Shown: positions 7,654 through 16,820 of the stretch, piece by piece
Numbering within the stretch: the first letter of the stretch is position 1
Layout of the letters: every line of letters begins with the position of its first letter
Source of the DNA: an uncultured Lachnospiraceae bacterium
GTDB lineage: Bacteria; Bacillota; Clostridia; Lachnospirales; Lachnospiraceae
Direction: 5' to 3'
NCBI GenBank assembly: GCA_947630875.1
Contig: CANRJG010000013.1
Coordinates: 1 to 49,098 of the forward strand
DNA length: 49,098 nucleotides
The notes under the pieces: model-generated
Told to the model about the DNA's origin: nothing
Database searches by the model: none
Seen by the model: the letters and a program-made list of their open reading frames with translations, nothing else
Translations under genes and position numbers: made by a program

Positions 7654-8754
7654 TTATTTGAGGGTTTCACTGTGATTCAGCACAGAAGTGCTGTATAAAA
7701 ACAGGACATCCTGTTTGTCAAAGGACAGATACTGCCCCAGCAGAGCCGGCGAAATGTAGCGGATGTCCGCCAGTGTGATTTTTGCGTATCCTTCCGCCAG
7801 CAGCGGCGCCAGCGCACTTGCAAAGGAATCCCGGAAAATCACCAGTTCTTTTTCCATGTCCGCATGGGGATTTTCAATGGTCAGCAGCGCCTTGGGGCCG
7901 GACAGAAACAGTTCATAAGGATCATTTCCCTGTGCCTTTTCCATGTTATAAACCGGCAGCTGCGTATCCGTTTCATAATCATAGACGATGCAGTCTTCTA
8001 AAAACGGCGCGTCCAGATAATACAGCGGCTCCGGGGAAAGCGGCAGCGCAGACTGGGCAAGATAAACGCCGGAAAAGAGTTGGTCCGCTTTTTTCTTTGT
8101 ATAACCGGCGGAAAGCGCCGCACCCATACGGCGGGCCATCAGCTGCGCCGTATCGGTGATTTCTTCCTGCCGCCAGTGGGAATCCGTGCGGTAATAGTCA
8201 TGTAAGGACAGGGTTGGAGTAATATCAATATATGTTGCAAAATCATCCGTTTCCTGCAGCAGCCGGGCAAAAGCGTCATAGTCCGGCAGCGGATAAGCAG
8301 CGTTTACAGAAAGAAAACGGTTTTTATCGGGAATGACAGATAGATATACGGAAACGTCATGGCCGGACAGGAACCGGTCATAGATATAGCGGAAACGTGT
8401 ACCGGCATACCGAACAGAATCGGCATGCAGCGGGTAATCCAGCTCGAAAATGCAGCCGTCCTGCACAAACAGATCGTTGACATCCTGCTGCCGGAGCAGA
8501 TAAAGGGCCGTGCAGGCTTTCAGGCTGCGAAAGGTATCCCGCAAAGGAAACTGATCCAGAGCGTAGTCCTCAAAGGACCGCATAAACCGGCCGCTTTCCA
8601 CGCTTTTCGCAGTCCATTCGGGAAACTGTGTCAGTTTTCTGCGTTCGGCCGCTGACTGCGCGGCATCCGGCAGCCGCAGACCCGCCGCGGAAAAACCAAA
8701 AAGAACCGTTGCGGTCAGCACCAGAAGAAGACAGGATTTGATTTTTTCACACAT
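7654..8754 (-). CDS. DHHW family (AlgX/AlgJ-like) extracytoplasmic protein
   Basis: A 366-residue protein with an N-terminal signal/anchor (CLLLVLTATVLFGFSA) and an SGNH-like exported domain. The block YYRTDSHW matches the D-x-H-W motif that names the DHHW family, and FRDSFASALAPLLAEGY near the C-terminus holds the expected nucleophile-type Ser. Related AlgJ/AlgX proteins work with an MBOAT protein to move acyl groups onto secreted polysaccharide. Here it is the last gene of a lipoprotein-MBOAT-DHHW operon, 36 bases after the MBOAT gene, with AAGGAGGTG before the start. The acceptor polymer is unknown; a capsule, teichoic acid or peptidoglycan are options. Confidence 0.82.
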   Translation of the reverse strand: MCEKIKSCLLLVLTATVLFGFSAAGLRLPDAAQSAAERRKLTQFPEWTAKSVESGRFMRSFEDYALDQFPLRDTFRSLKACTALYLLRQQDVNDLFVQDGCIFELDYPLHADSVRYAGTRFRYIYDRFLSGHDVSVYLSVIPDKNRFLSVNAAYPLPDYDAFARLLQETDDFATYIDITPTLSLHDYYRTDSHWRQEEITDTAQLMARRMGAALSAGYTKKKADQLFSGVYLAQSALPLSPEPLYYLDAPFLEDCIVYDYETDTQLPVYNMEKAQGNDPYELFLSGPKALLTIENPHADMEKELVIFRDSFASALAPLLAEGYAKITLADIRYISPALLGQYLSFDKQDVLFLYSTSVLNHSETLK

Positions 8755-8790
8755 ACGGGCGCACCTCCTTTTGCAAATATACGCTTCCCA

Positions 8791-10185
8791 TTAAAAACGA
8801 AAATACAGAAACGGCCGGAAGGAACCGTCTATCAGCCAGGCTGTACAGGTCAGCAGCAGGGCAGTGAGGCATAGCGGTTCCGCAAGAACCAAAACCTTTT
8901 CTCCCCACCGGGTATGCTTAAAGTTTTCCGCCAGCCGCTTAGGCCAGGGCGTTGCGCCGGCCGCGGCCAGAAGCAGGATCAGACCATAACTTTTCAGGTA
9001 GTACAGGCAGGAAGCGGAAACCAGGGGCAGCTGTCCGCCGCCGAACATGGACGAAAAGCAGGAGAGGGCCTCCCGCAGATTCGCGGCGTCAAAAAGAACA
9101 AAGCCAAACAGCACAAACAGCAGAACATAGAGACGGCTTATGACTTTGGATTTTTGCAGCAGGGGCAGCAGAAACAGTTTTTCCAGCACCAGAAGGGCAG
9201 CAAAATACAGACCCCAGAGTACGAAATTCCACGATGCGCCGTGCCACAGGCCGGTGGCCGCCCAGACCAGCAGAAGATTTAAAAGCCACCGTGCTTTGCC
9301 TGCGCGGTTGCCGCCCAGCGGGATATAGAGATAGTCCCGGAACCACCTGCCGAGAGAAATATGCCATCTGCGCCAGAATTCCGTAATACTGCAGGAAATA
9401 TAAGGATAGTTGAAGTTTTCCGGAAGATGAAACCCGAAGATCTGTCCCAGACCGATAGCCATATCGCTGTAGCCGGAAAAGTCAAAATAAATCTCCAGCA
9501 TAAAAGCGACGGCGGAAATCCAGAAAAACAAAACGGAAGCCTCTTCTGTAGTTTTGCAGATTTGGACAAGCTTCGCCAGCGTATCGGCAATCAGCACTTT
9601 TTTGGAGAGGCCGAAGATAAAGCGGCGAAGTCCTCCGGCAGTTGCGGTCAGGCTGTGCCGCCGGCCGGACAGCTGCGGGGCAATCTCTGCATAGCGAACG
9701 ATGGGACCTGCCACCAGCTGGGGAAACATAGCGATGTAAAGCGCCAGAGAAACCGGATTTTTCTGTGCCGGAACCCGGGCTTTGTAAACATCGATGATAT
9801 AGCTTAACATCTGAAAAGTGTAAAAGCTGATGCCGATAGGCAGCGCGATGTTCAGCAGCGGCAGGGATAGACCGGTGAGGGCATTGATGTTTCGGAGAAA
9901 GAAATCTGTATATTTACAGTAAGCCAGCAGTCCCAGACTGCACAGAAGAGAAGCGGTCAAAAAGATCTTTGACCGCTTCCGGTATTTTTCCATCAGAATC
10001 CCCGCGGCATAGCCCTGCAGGATGGAGAACAGCATAAAATAAAGATACCGGGGTTCGCCCCATCCGTAAAACAGGAGACTTGCCAGAAGCAAAACGCCGT
10101 TTTTTAAGGGTTTTGGCACGGCGAAGTAGAGCAGCAGTACCGCCGGCAGAAAATAATATAAAAAGGAAATGCTGGAAAACAACAT
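8791..10185 (-). CDS. MBOAT family O-acyltransferase (AlgI/DltB-like)
   Basis: A 464-residue polytopic membrane protein, the usual length for bacterial alginate-acetylase-type MBOATs. The N-terminus is FYYFLPAVLLLYFAV-like, and the conserved core reads TEFWRRWHISLGRWFRDYLYIPLGG followed by ATGLWHGASWNF, which contains the active-site His of the family. It should carry an acyl group from a cytosolic thioester across the membrane and hand it to the DHHW partner downstream. GAGGT lies nine bases before the ATG. It follows the DUF4358-like lipoprotein by 35 bases. Dlt genes are absent, so D-alanylation is less likely than polysaccharide O-acetylation. Confidence 0.9.
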   Translation of the reverse strand: MLFSSISFLYYFLPAVLLLYFAVPKPLKNGVLLLASLLFYGWGEPRYLYFMLFSILQGYAAGILMEKYRKRSKIFLTASLLCSLGLLAYCKYTDFFLRNINALTGLSLPLLNIALPIGISFYTFQMLSYIIDVYKARVPAQKNPVSLALYIAMFPQLVAGPIVRYAEIAPQLSGRRHSLTATAGGLRRFIFGLSKKVLIADTLAKLVQICKTTEEASVLFFWISAVAFMLEIYFDFSGYSDMAIGLGQIFGFHLPENFNYPYISCSITEFWRRWHISLGRWFRDYLYIPLGGNRAGKARWLLNLLLVWAATGLWHGASWNFVLWGLYFAALLVLEKLFLLPLLQKSKVISRLYVLLFVLFGFVLFDAANLREALSCFSSMFGGGQLPLVSASCLYYLKSYGLILLLAAAGATPWPKRLAENFKHTRWGEKVLVLAEPLCLTALLLTCTAWLIDGSFRPFLYFRF

Positions 10186-10220
10186 GCCGTGTTACCTCGC
10201 GGAATGTATCGAAAAAACTT

Positions 10221-10781
10221 TTACAGAGAAAATGCTTTATCGACGATGGTTTCCGCTTCAGGATAGGCTTCCAGTAACGCCTGTCGGAAGCTGTCCGTCA
10301 GATCGCCTGCGCCGAAACAGGAAACAAGGTAATCGTCAATGCTGACAAGGAGCAGCTGTTCGGGAAAACCGCACATCCATTCCCGGTCATTCAGGTGTGC
10401 GTCGATGGCGTCTGAAATTTCGGAAATGTCCGTACTGTCTTTGACATGAAAGACGCCGCAGGTAAAAGAGTTGGCGTTCATGGCGTGAAGCATTCCAGCC
10501 GCGTCATCAATGTTTGCGGCGTAGTCTTTGGGAAAGCCCAGGAGATTGTCCAGTGTATCCGTATCTTTTACGTCCATGGTATCGGGCGCGTCCATAGTTC
10601 CGGCGCCGCCCGCCACCGCGAATTTGTTTTCTTCGGGATACTGCTCCCAGGTGGTCTGTAAAATGTCCAGTGCATTTGCAATCTCAGACTGGGACTTGGT
10701 ACCTGTTTTACCGCAGGCCGTCAGAGACAGGACAGCAGCCGCTGTCAGAAACAGAATGAGATGTCGCCTGATCGCTTTCAT
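10221..10781 (-). CDS. DUF4358-like lipoprotein
   Basis: A 186-residue exported lipoprotein: the signal sequence ends in the lipobox LTAC followed by GKTG. The mature part contains LGFPKDYAANIDDAAGMLHAMNANSF-type sequence (key residues LGFPKDY and FTCGVFHVKD), which resembles DUF4358 proteins found next to MBOAT/DHHW cassettes in related bacteria; I make that assignment from memory of the family. It begins the operon, with GGAGGT before the start and a good promoter at 10814-10842. A role as extracytoplasmic helper of surface acylation is an inference from position. Confidence 0.7.
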   Translation of the reverse strand: MKAIRRHLILFLTAAAVLSLTACGKTGTKSQSEIANALDILQTTWEQYPEENKFAVAGGAGTMDAPDTMDVKDTDTLDNLLGFPKDYAANIDDAAGMLHAMNANSFTCGVFHVKDSTDISEISDAIDAHLNDREWMCGFPEQLLLVSIDDYLVSCFGAGDLTDSFRQALLEAYPEAETIVDKAFSL

Positions 10782-10813
10782 AACGCATACCTCCGTAGGA
10801 AATGGTTTCTTTC

Positions 10814-10842
10814 ATTATATAAGGCACATGCTGAAAAAGCAA
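10814..10842 (-). promoter_or_regulatory. Sigma-A promoter of the lipoprotein-MBOAT-DHHW operon
   Basis: On the minus strand TTGCTT (10837-10842) and a perfect TATAAT (10814-10819) are separated by 17 bases, about 33 bases before the lipoprotein start. Confidence 0.7.
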
Positions 10843-10943
10843 GAACGCAGATACCTTTTTTCGTATATGCGGTTTGCCCGATCATCCGGAATACAGGCAG
10901 ATAAAAAAACAGTAAAATCAGGAAAAACGACGGTGGAAAATGA

Positions 10944-10972
10944 TTGAAAAACAGGACAAGTTGCAGTATAAT
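10944..10972 (+). promoter_or_regulatory. Sigma-A promoter of the Bsp-repeat/VanW gene
   Basis: TTGAAA (10944-10949) and a perfect TATAAT (10967-10972) stand 17 bases apart. The start codon at 11020 lies about 40 bases beyond the expected transcription start. Confidence 0.75.
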
Positions 10973-11019
10973 TTTTGCAATTGATGAAAAGATTTCGGAG
11001 TATGAAAGGAAAAGCGCAG

Positions 11020-14000
11020 ATGAAACTGAAAAAACTTCTTTTGCTGATGGGGGTGCTGATTTTATGTCTGTACGGGCGGATTTTTACGGTGTCCGCCGCT
11101 GAAAGCAATCACCTGTCATCTTTTGAACTTGGCGGAAATGCACCTTATTATCGTGTCGAACTCTCCAATTTAAAGCTGAATGGATCGTATCGGGATATTC
11201 GCTTTGCGGTGTGGAGTGAGGATAAAGGGCAGGATGATCTGGTCTGGTACTCTGCCAGGTCCGGCAAAGGCGTTTATTATGTGGAGATTCCCTTAAACAA
11301 CCACGATTCCAACGGAAAATTTCAGGTACACGCGTATGCGCTGATGACAGACGGCCGGATGCAGATCTTAAATATAACCACTTTTACCTATCAGTCGTCG
11401 GCGGCGATTTCCGTGCGCGATACGTCCGGTACGGAAAAGGAGTTTCAGGTCTCTGTGAATACACCGAAAGCGGTCGGCGGCATCCAGCAGATTCAGGCAG
11501 CGGTCTGGAGCAAAACAGGCGGTCAGGACGATATTATCTGGTATAATGTTTCCGCAAATGGCGGCTCCTACACGGCGAAAATTCCGGTGTCAAATCATCG
11601 GACGGCGGGAGAATATTATGTGCATGTTTATGCGCGTAACCAGCGCGGATCCATGATTCTGCTGGGCACATCCTCGTTTTCTGTGAATGGCGCTGCAAAA
11701 GCCGATGTTCAGGTCAGCATGGCAGACCGGCGGCATGGCAGATTTCAGATCAAAGTTTCGAACATCAGCGCGCTTTCCGGTGTGGCAAAAGTACAGGTTC
11801 CCGTCTGGTGCAGCAATGATCAGAGTGATATCGTATGGTATGATGCTGTGAGACAGAGTGACGGCAGTTATACCGTAAATGCGGATATCGGCAAACATAA
11901 GAACCATACGGGCGAATATAAAATCCATGCCTATGTGCAGATGGGCAATGGCGTTCTCAGCTTCGCAGGTAATACTGTTTATGAATATCTGCCGCAGTCA
12001 GACGACCGATATTATACGGCGGTTCATGCCTGTGAACAGATTATCTGCACGCCGCTGACGCAGAAAAACGGCTATTATCAGATTGAAAATTCCGCACCGG
12101 TGCTGGAGCACCCGGTAAAACGTTTGGAATATGCGGTTTGGAGCGATCGGGGCGGAAAAGATGACGAGCTCTGGTTTACGGCAGAATCCAAATCAGACGG
12201 TATGTACGGTGCGGAGATTCCGATGGACGGATTTTATGATCTGGGCTTATTTCACGCAGATGTTTATGCGCTTTTGAATGACGGAAGAAGGGCATTGATA
12301 CAGAGCGGTACATTTACGCTGGGAGACCCTTCTGTTTCCGGTCTGCAGATTTCCAATGTCAATCTGGCTGCGGGCACTTTCCGTGTATCTCTTTCCGGCA
12401 TCAGCAATCCGGAATCCATACGGAACATCAAGGTGGATCTGCATACCACAGCGGCAGGAGCGAAGCATTATACGTATGATGTCATGTCCTGGTCAGGCGG
12501 ATATTATCTGGATGTCAATATCGCGAATATGGATTATACGTTCGGTACCTATGTGGCGGAACTGAAAGTGACGGATATCACCGGAAATACAAAGACAGCC
12601 GCTTCGGCAAGCGTTGATATGAAGCCGAAATATACGAGGATCAACCAGACGGATTATTATAATAATGAGACGGTTCGGGGTGTCTTTCTGGAAAATCTTG
12701 TAGTGCCGGGCGGTACGACCCAGGTACAGTTTGCGGTATGGAGTGCGGCAGGCGGACAGGATGATCTGATCTGGTATCCTGCAGAAAAAGACGGAACCTA
12801 CTATTATTACTATATTAATATCAGTGAGCACAGGACGCTGGGCGACTACAATGTGCATATTTATGCTACAAAGAAAAACGGAAAGCAGGAGCTGATCGCA
12901 GCGGAGAAGTTCAGCATAAATGCGAAGCCCTCCGGTAAAATCCGGATCAGCAACGTCAATGGAACAACAGGCAGGATGCGCGTGACAGTATATGATCTGG
13001 ATGCGCTGCCCGGAGTCAGTCATGTGGAAGTGCCTGTCTGGTGCAGCAGTGATCAAAGCGATATCAAATGGTATACGGCCGAGCGGCAGAGTGACGGTAC
13101 ATATGTGGCAGATGTTTATGTCGGCAATCACAAATATCATTTCGGAAATTATATCGCCCATGCTTATGTCACAATGCGCAATGGCATACGGTGTTTTGTA
13201 AACAGTACATCTGCCAATATTACTGCCAACAATTTTATCCGATATGAAAAGTTAAGCGAGGGCACTGCGCGGGTTACGCTGATGAATGCCGGCGGCGGCA
13301 GAGCGCAGGGGGTTACTTTCCCCACCTGGAGTGTCGCAAACGGGCAGGATGATATTCAGTGGTATCAGGGAGCCAATGACGGATGGAATAACTGGTCTGT
13401 CATTGTTAATACGGACAATCACAGAGATTATGGTGATTTTGTCACCCATGCATACGTCACATATGACGGATGGCAGACCATGGCAAACCAGATTGGTTAT
13501 ACGCTGAAGGGAAATGATTTTACGCAGAAGCTGGGATCCTTCTCTACGGTTTCTGTCAATAATGCCAACGGAACCTTTAACATGTCCAAGGCGCTGCTGT
13601 CCTTCAACGGACTGGTGGTACAGCCCGGAGAGACGGTTTCTTTCTTTGCCGTGGCGGGACCCTGCGGTTTCGCGGATGGCTATAAGGTGGCGGGAACCGT
13701 ACAGGGAACCGGATATGGCGGCGGTATCTGTCAGGCGTCCACCACGCTTTACGGCGGCGCCCTGCGGGCCGGTATGACCATTGTGGAACGCAGAAGCCAC
13801 AGCCAGCATTCGGTTTATGTTCCCATCGGTCAGGACGCGATGGTCAGCTATGGATCTTCCGATTTCAAATTCCGAAACGATTTGAGTCGGCCGGTGAAGA
13901 TCGTCACTTATGTGACCGGCAAGCAGCTGAATGTGGAATTCTGGGGTGTACAGCCCGACTGGTATGACAGCATACAGATCAATTCCTGGTCCACCGGCAG

Positions 14001-14091
14001 AAATTCCGCAGCGGCGGAGCGGGTATACTATAAAAACGGTGTAGCCGTAAAAGTAGAGCGGCTGACCAATTCCTATTATCCGAAAGGCTGA
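11020..14091 (+). CDS. Secreted protein with eight GBS-Bsp-like repeats and a C-terminal VanW domain
   Basis: A 1023-residue exported protein. I chose ATG 11020 because AAAGGA lies nine bases upstream and the protein then opens with a clean signal peptide ending near TVSAA. Eight tandem ~95-residue units follow, each with a pattern like AVWS..GGQDD..WY and a later NH...GEY..H.YA; these match GBS Bsp-like repeats. Units 3 and 7 share a WCSxDQSDI variant and are closest to each other; unit 5 is the most worn. The last ~150 residues form a VanW domain (GGGICQASTTLY, RRSHSQHSVYVP, YGSSDFKFRNDL). There is no LPXTG motif or membrane tail. A wall-binding or wall-modifying role fits, but VanW has no firmly known biochemical activity. 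The SDR gene follows after 34 bases. Confidence 0.88.
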   Translation: MKLKKLLLLMGVLILCLYGRIFTVSAAESNHLSSFELGGNAPYYRVELSNLKLNGSYRDIRFAVWSEDKGQDDLVWYSARSGKGVYYVEIPLNNHDSNGKFQVHAYALMTDGRMQILNITTFTYQSSAAISVRDTSGTEKEFQVSVNTPKAVGGIQQIQAAVWSKTGGQDDIIWYNVSANGGSYTAKIPVSNHRTAGEYYVHVYARNQRGSMILLGTSSFSVNGAAKADVQVSMADRRHGRFQIKVSNISALSGVAKVQVPVWCSNDQSDIVWYDAVRQSDGSYTVNADIGKHKNHTGEYKIHAYVQMGNGVLSFAGNTVYEYLPQSDDRYYTAVHACEQIICTPLTQKNGYYQIENSAPVLEHPVKRLEYAVWSDRGGKDDELWFTAESKSDGMYGAEIPMDGFYDLGLFHADVYALLNDGRRALIQSGTFTLGDPSVSGLQISNVNLAAGTFRVSLSGISNPESIRNIKVDLHTTAAGAKHYTYDVMSWSGGYYLDVNIANMDYTFGTYVAELKVTDITGNTKTAASASVDMKPKYTRINQTDYYNNETVRGVFLENLVVPGGTTQVQFAVWSAAGGQDDLIWYPAEKDGTYYYYYINISEHRTLGDYNVHIYATKKNGKQELIAAEKFSINAKPSGKIRISNVNGTTGRMRVTVYDLDALPGVSHVEVPVWCSSDQSDIKWYTAERQSDGTYVADVYVGNHKYHFGNYIAHAYVTMRNGIRCFVNSTSANITANNFIRYEKLSEGTARVTLMNAGGGRAQGVTFPTWSVANGQDDIQWYQGANDGWNNWSVIVNTDNHRDYGDFVTHAYVTYDGWQTMANQIGYTLKGNDFTQKLGSFSTVSVNNANGTFNMSKALLSFNGLVVQPGETVSFFAVAGPCGFADGYKVAGTVQGTGYGGGICQASTTLYGGALRAGMTIVERRSHSQHSVYVPIGQDAMVSYGSSDFKFRNDLSRPVKIVTYVTGKQLNVEFWGVQPDWYDSIQINSWSTGRNSAAAERVYYKNGVAVKVERLTNSYYPKG

Positions 14092-14125
14092 CGATAGGAG
14101 TGAAATAAAAAAGGAGGGAAGTATT

Positions 14126-14926
14126 ATGGGATTTTTGACAGGTAAAACAGCAATCATTACAGGCGGCGGACGCGCCGTATTGAAGAATGGAGGCTGCGGT
14201 TCCATCGGATACGGAATTGCAACCGCTTATGCAAAGGAAGGCGCCAATCTGGTGATTACCGGACGAAACGTCAAAAAACTGGAAGACGCCAAAGAAGAAC
14301 TGGAACGTCTTTACGGCATCAAGGTGCTTTATGTGCAGGCAGACGTCAATGCCGGCGCGGATAATGAAGCAGTGGTCAATGAAGTGGTCAGACAGACCAT
14401 GGAGACCTTCGGACGGATCGATGTACTGATCAACAACGCCCAGGCTTCCGCCTCCGGCGTGTCACTGGCGGAGCACACGACGGCACAGTTTGATCTGGCA
14501 TTGTATTCCGGTTTATATGCGGTATTCTATTATATGAAAGCCTGCTATCCGTATCTGAAAGAGACCAAAGGCAGCGTGATCAATTTTGCATCCGGCGCCG
14601 GTCTGTTCGGCAACTACGGACAGTGCGCTTACGCGGCGGCCAAGGAAGGCATCCGCGGCCTGAGCCGTGTGGCGGCCACAGAGTGGGGCAAGGACGGAAT
14701 TAATGTCAATGTGATCTGCCCGCTGGCCTGGACTTCTCAGCTGGAGCAGTTTGAGGAAGCCTATCCGGACGCTTTTGCACAGAATGTGCATATGCCGCCC
14801 ATGGGACATTACGGAGACGCGGAGAAGGAAATCGGCCGTGTCTGCGTACAGCTGGCTTCTCCGGATTTCAAGTATATGAGCGGGGAAACGCTGACACTGG
14901 AAGGCGGTATGGGACAAAGACCGTAA
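14126..14926 (+). CDS. Short-chain dehydrogenase/reductase
   Basis: A 266-residue Rossmann-fold oxidoreductase. The nucleotide loop is unusual: TGGGRAV is followed by an eight- to ten-residue insertion ending in GSIGYGIA, which recalls the GxxxxxSIxxGIA loop of enoyl-ACP reductases more than the classic TGxxxGxG. The rest is classical: NNAQAS, the catalytic Ser in FASGAG and the Tyr/Lys pair in YAAAKEG. AAGGAGG lies nine bases before the ATG. It probably shares the VanW-gene transcript and is followed by a VanZ-like gene. Substrate unknown; FabG-type ketoacyl, sterol/bile-acid or sugar substrates are all possible. Confidence 0.85.
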   Translation: MGFLTGKTAIITGGGRAVLKNGGCGSIGYGIATAYAKEGANLVITGRNVKKLEDAKEELERLYGIKVLYVQADVNAGADNEAVVNEVVRQTMETFGRIDVLINNAQASASGVSLAEHTTAQFDLALYSGLYAVFYYMKACYPYLKETKGSVINFASGAGLFGNYGQCAYAAAKEGIRGLSRVAATEWGKDGINVNVICPLAWTSQLEQFEEAYPDAFAQNVHMPPMGHYGDAEKEIGRVCVQLASPDFKYMSGETLTLEGGMGQRP

Positions 14927-14943
14927 TTTCGTGATTAGAAGAG

Positions 14944-15483
14944 GTGAATGAAATCGAAAACACATACATTGTAACGCACCTCGGGGTCTCTTTGATTTAT
15001 TTTGTCCTGTCTGTATTTTTAAGTCTGCTGTTTACGTTTGCATATTATTGGAAATACCGCAAAAAGATGGAAGCCTTCGGCATGTTTCTGCTGCTGGCTT
15101 ATGTAGGCATTGCATTTTCATGGACTGTTTTCTGCCGCACCATCAAGCCCCGGCAATACTACGGGCTGGTTCCATTCTGGTCTTACCGGGCGATCCGGCA
15201 GGGGGCGACTTCGTTGATATCGGAGAATCTGTTGAATGTGCTGCTGCTTTTGCCGACGGGATTTTTATATCCGCTGGCCATGGGACAGACCTCCGCAAAA
15301 AGGAGTATTTTGTTTGGCATGAGCTGTTCCCTACTGATCGAACTGCTGCAGCTGATTTTAAAAAGCGGGCTGTCCGAGTTTGACGACGTTTTTCACAACA
15401 CCATCGGGGCGGCGCTTGGGTATGGTCTGTACAGGGGTGTGCGGCTGCTGGTGGAGCGGCGGAAAAAAACAAAGAAGATATAG
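14944..15483 (+). CDS. VanZ-like family membrane protein
   Basis: A 179-residue protein with four to five membrane helices and the VanZ block ENLLNVLLLLPTGFLYPL, then ELLQLILKSGLSEFDDVFHNTIGAALGY. VanZ proteins give low-level teicoplanin or lipoglycopeptide resistance in some hosts; in most Firmicutes the role is unknown. The start is uncertain: no in-frame ATG exists near the N-terminus, and GTG 14944 sits inside the only ribosome-site-like GAGGTG. A non-standard start slightly downstream, such as the ATC at 14953, or a TTG near 14992, is possible. It ends at a strong terminator shared with the convergent fabF. Confidence 0.85.
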   Translation: MNEIENTYIVTHLGVSLIYFVLSVFLSLLFTFAYYWKYRKKMEAFGMFLLLAYVGIAFSWTVFCRTIKPRQYYGLVPFWSYRAIRQGATSLISENLLNVLLLLPTGFLYPLAMGQTSAKRSILFGMSCSLLIELLQLILKSGLSEFDDVFHNTIGAALGYGLYRGVRLLVERRKKTKKI

Positions 15484-15490
15484 AAACGAT

Positions 15491-15536
15491 AAAAGGCAGA
15501 GGAAAGTTCAGATCCTCTGCCTTTGTTTTGATTTTT
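15491..15536. terminator. Bidirectional terminator between the vanZ-like gene and fabF
   Basis: A 12-bp stem AAAGGCAGAGGA (15492-15503) with TCCTCTGCCTTT (15513-15524), followed by a T-rich tail on the plus strand. Confidence 0.88.
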
Positions 15537-15556
15537 GATGGAGCAGATGTATGTAT

Positions 15557-16762
15557 TTATGCCGGGCAGCGTCCTACAATGATGCAGGAATTTTGTCCGC
15601 CAAAGCCCATAGCGTTGGACAGGGCGGCGCGAATGTTCTGCCTGCCGGTTTCTTTGGTGACCAGCGTGAGATCGCAGTCAGCATCCTGCTGTGTGCAGCC
15701 GGTGTTGGGTGCCATTTGGCCGGTGGTTACGGCTTTGATGCAGGCAATTACCTCCGTAATGCCGCCTGCGCCCATCATATGGCCTGTAGCGCCCTTGGTA
15801 GAGCTGACAAATACAGGACGGGAGCCAAAAACCTGGTGAATGGCGTGGGTCTCCGCGATGTCGCCTTTGAGGGTAGAGGTGCCGTGGGCATTGATGTAAT
15901 CGATATCCGCCGGCGCCAGTCCGGCGTCCGCAAGGGCCAGCTGCATACACAGAGCAGCCTGGGTGCCCTCCGGATTGGGAGAGACCGGATGATAAGCGTC
16001 CGTATTGTTGCCACAGCCCAGCAGTGCGGCAATGGGCACTGCGCCCCGGGATGCGGCATGTGCTGCGGTTTCTAATACCAGTGCGCCGCCGCCTTCACCG
16101 ATGACAAAGCCATCCCGGCTTTGATCAAAGGGGACGCTTTGTCCGTTTTTGGACAGGGCGCCGGTGCGCACCAGACTGTCGGATACCGCAGGACAAAGGG
16201 CGGCTTCCCCGGCCATGACGACGATAGCGTCCGCCCGGCCGCTTTCTAAAAGCATGGTTGCCAGACTAATAGCGTCTCCGCCGGAAGAACAGGCGGTGGT
16301 TACCGTCATGCTGGGTCCCTGAATGCCGTAATTGATGGCAAACTGGGATGCTGCCAGATTGCCCATGGCCTTGGTCAGAAACTTCGGGCTGACCTGCGGA
16401 GTGTCGGCAAATTTCATATTGGTATCGCCGATCATGGTAATGCCGCTCAGGGCGGTTCCCATGACCACGCCCACCCGCGTACTGTGCGTGTCCAGACCGC
16501 TTTCCGTTACCGCTTCCGCTGCGGAAACATAAGCATACTGCATGAAGGGTTCCAGATCCATGACCATACGGCGGGGCAGATAATCGGAAGCGTGAAAATT
16601 TTTGACTTCCGCGGCACGGTTCACGGCCAGCTGCCGTTCCTGCCAGTCAGGAATGTCCGTGATGCCGCAGGCTCCGTCCAGCAGCGCCTGCCAGTAGGCT
16701 TTTACGCCGATGCCGATGGGCGTGACAGCGCCCATGCCGGTAATAACGATCGATTGATTCAT
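15557..16762 (-). CDS. fabF: Beta-ketoacyl-ACP synthase II (KAS II)
   Basis: A 401-residue condensing enzyme that extends acyl-ACP with malonyl-ACP in fatty-acid synthesis. The Cys-His-His triad is present: Cys in TACSSGG, His in NAHGTST and His in KGATGHMMGAGG, together with the glycine-rich GFGGQN at the C-terminus. Start is ATG 16762 with GGAAAGGAAT upstream. It stands alone on the minus strand with its own promoter; no acpP, fabD, fabG or accB lies beside it, so it may be an extra copy to the main fab operon. The triad arrangement is that of KAS I/II, not of KAS III. Confidence 0.93.
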   Translation of the reverse strand: MNQSIVITGMGAVTPIGIGVKAYWQALLDGACGITDIPDWQERQLAVNRAAEVKNFHASDYLPRRMVMDLEPFMQYAYVSAAEAVTESGLDTHSTRVGVVMGTALSGITMIGDTNMKFADTPQVSPKFLTKAMGNLAASQFAINYGIQGPSMTVTTACSSGGDAISLATMLLESGRADAIVVMAGEAALCPAVSDSLVRTGALSKNGQSVPFDQSRDGFVIGEGGGALVLETAAHAASRGAVPIAALLGCGNNTDAYHPVSPNPEGTQAALCMQLALADAGLAPADIDYINAHGTSTLKGDIAETHAIHQVFGSRPVFVSSTKGATGHMMGAGGITEVIACIKAVTTGQMAPNTGCTQQDADCDLTLVTKETGRQNIRAALSNAMGFGGQNSCIIVGRCPA

Positions 16763-16820
16763 ATACGATTCCTTTCCAAACGCTTAAAGCAGCGGTTGTA
16801 TTTATTTCAAAAGTAAGGAT

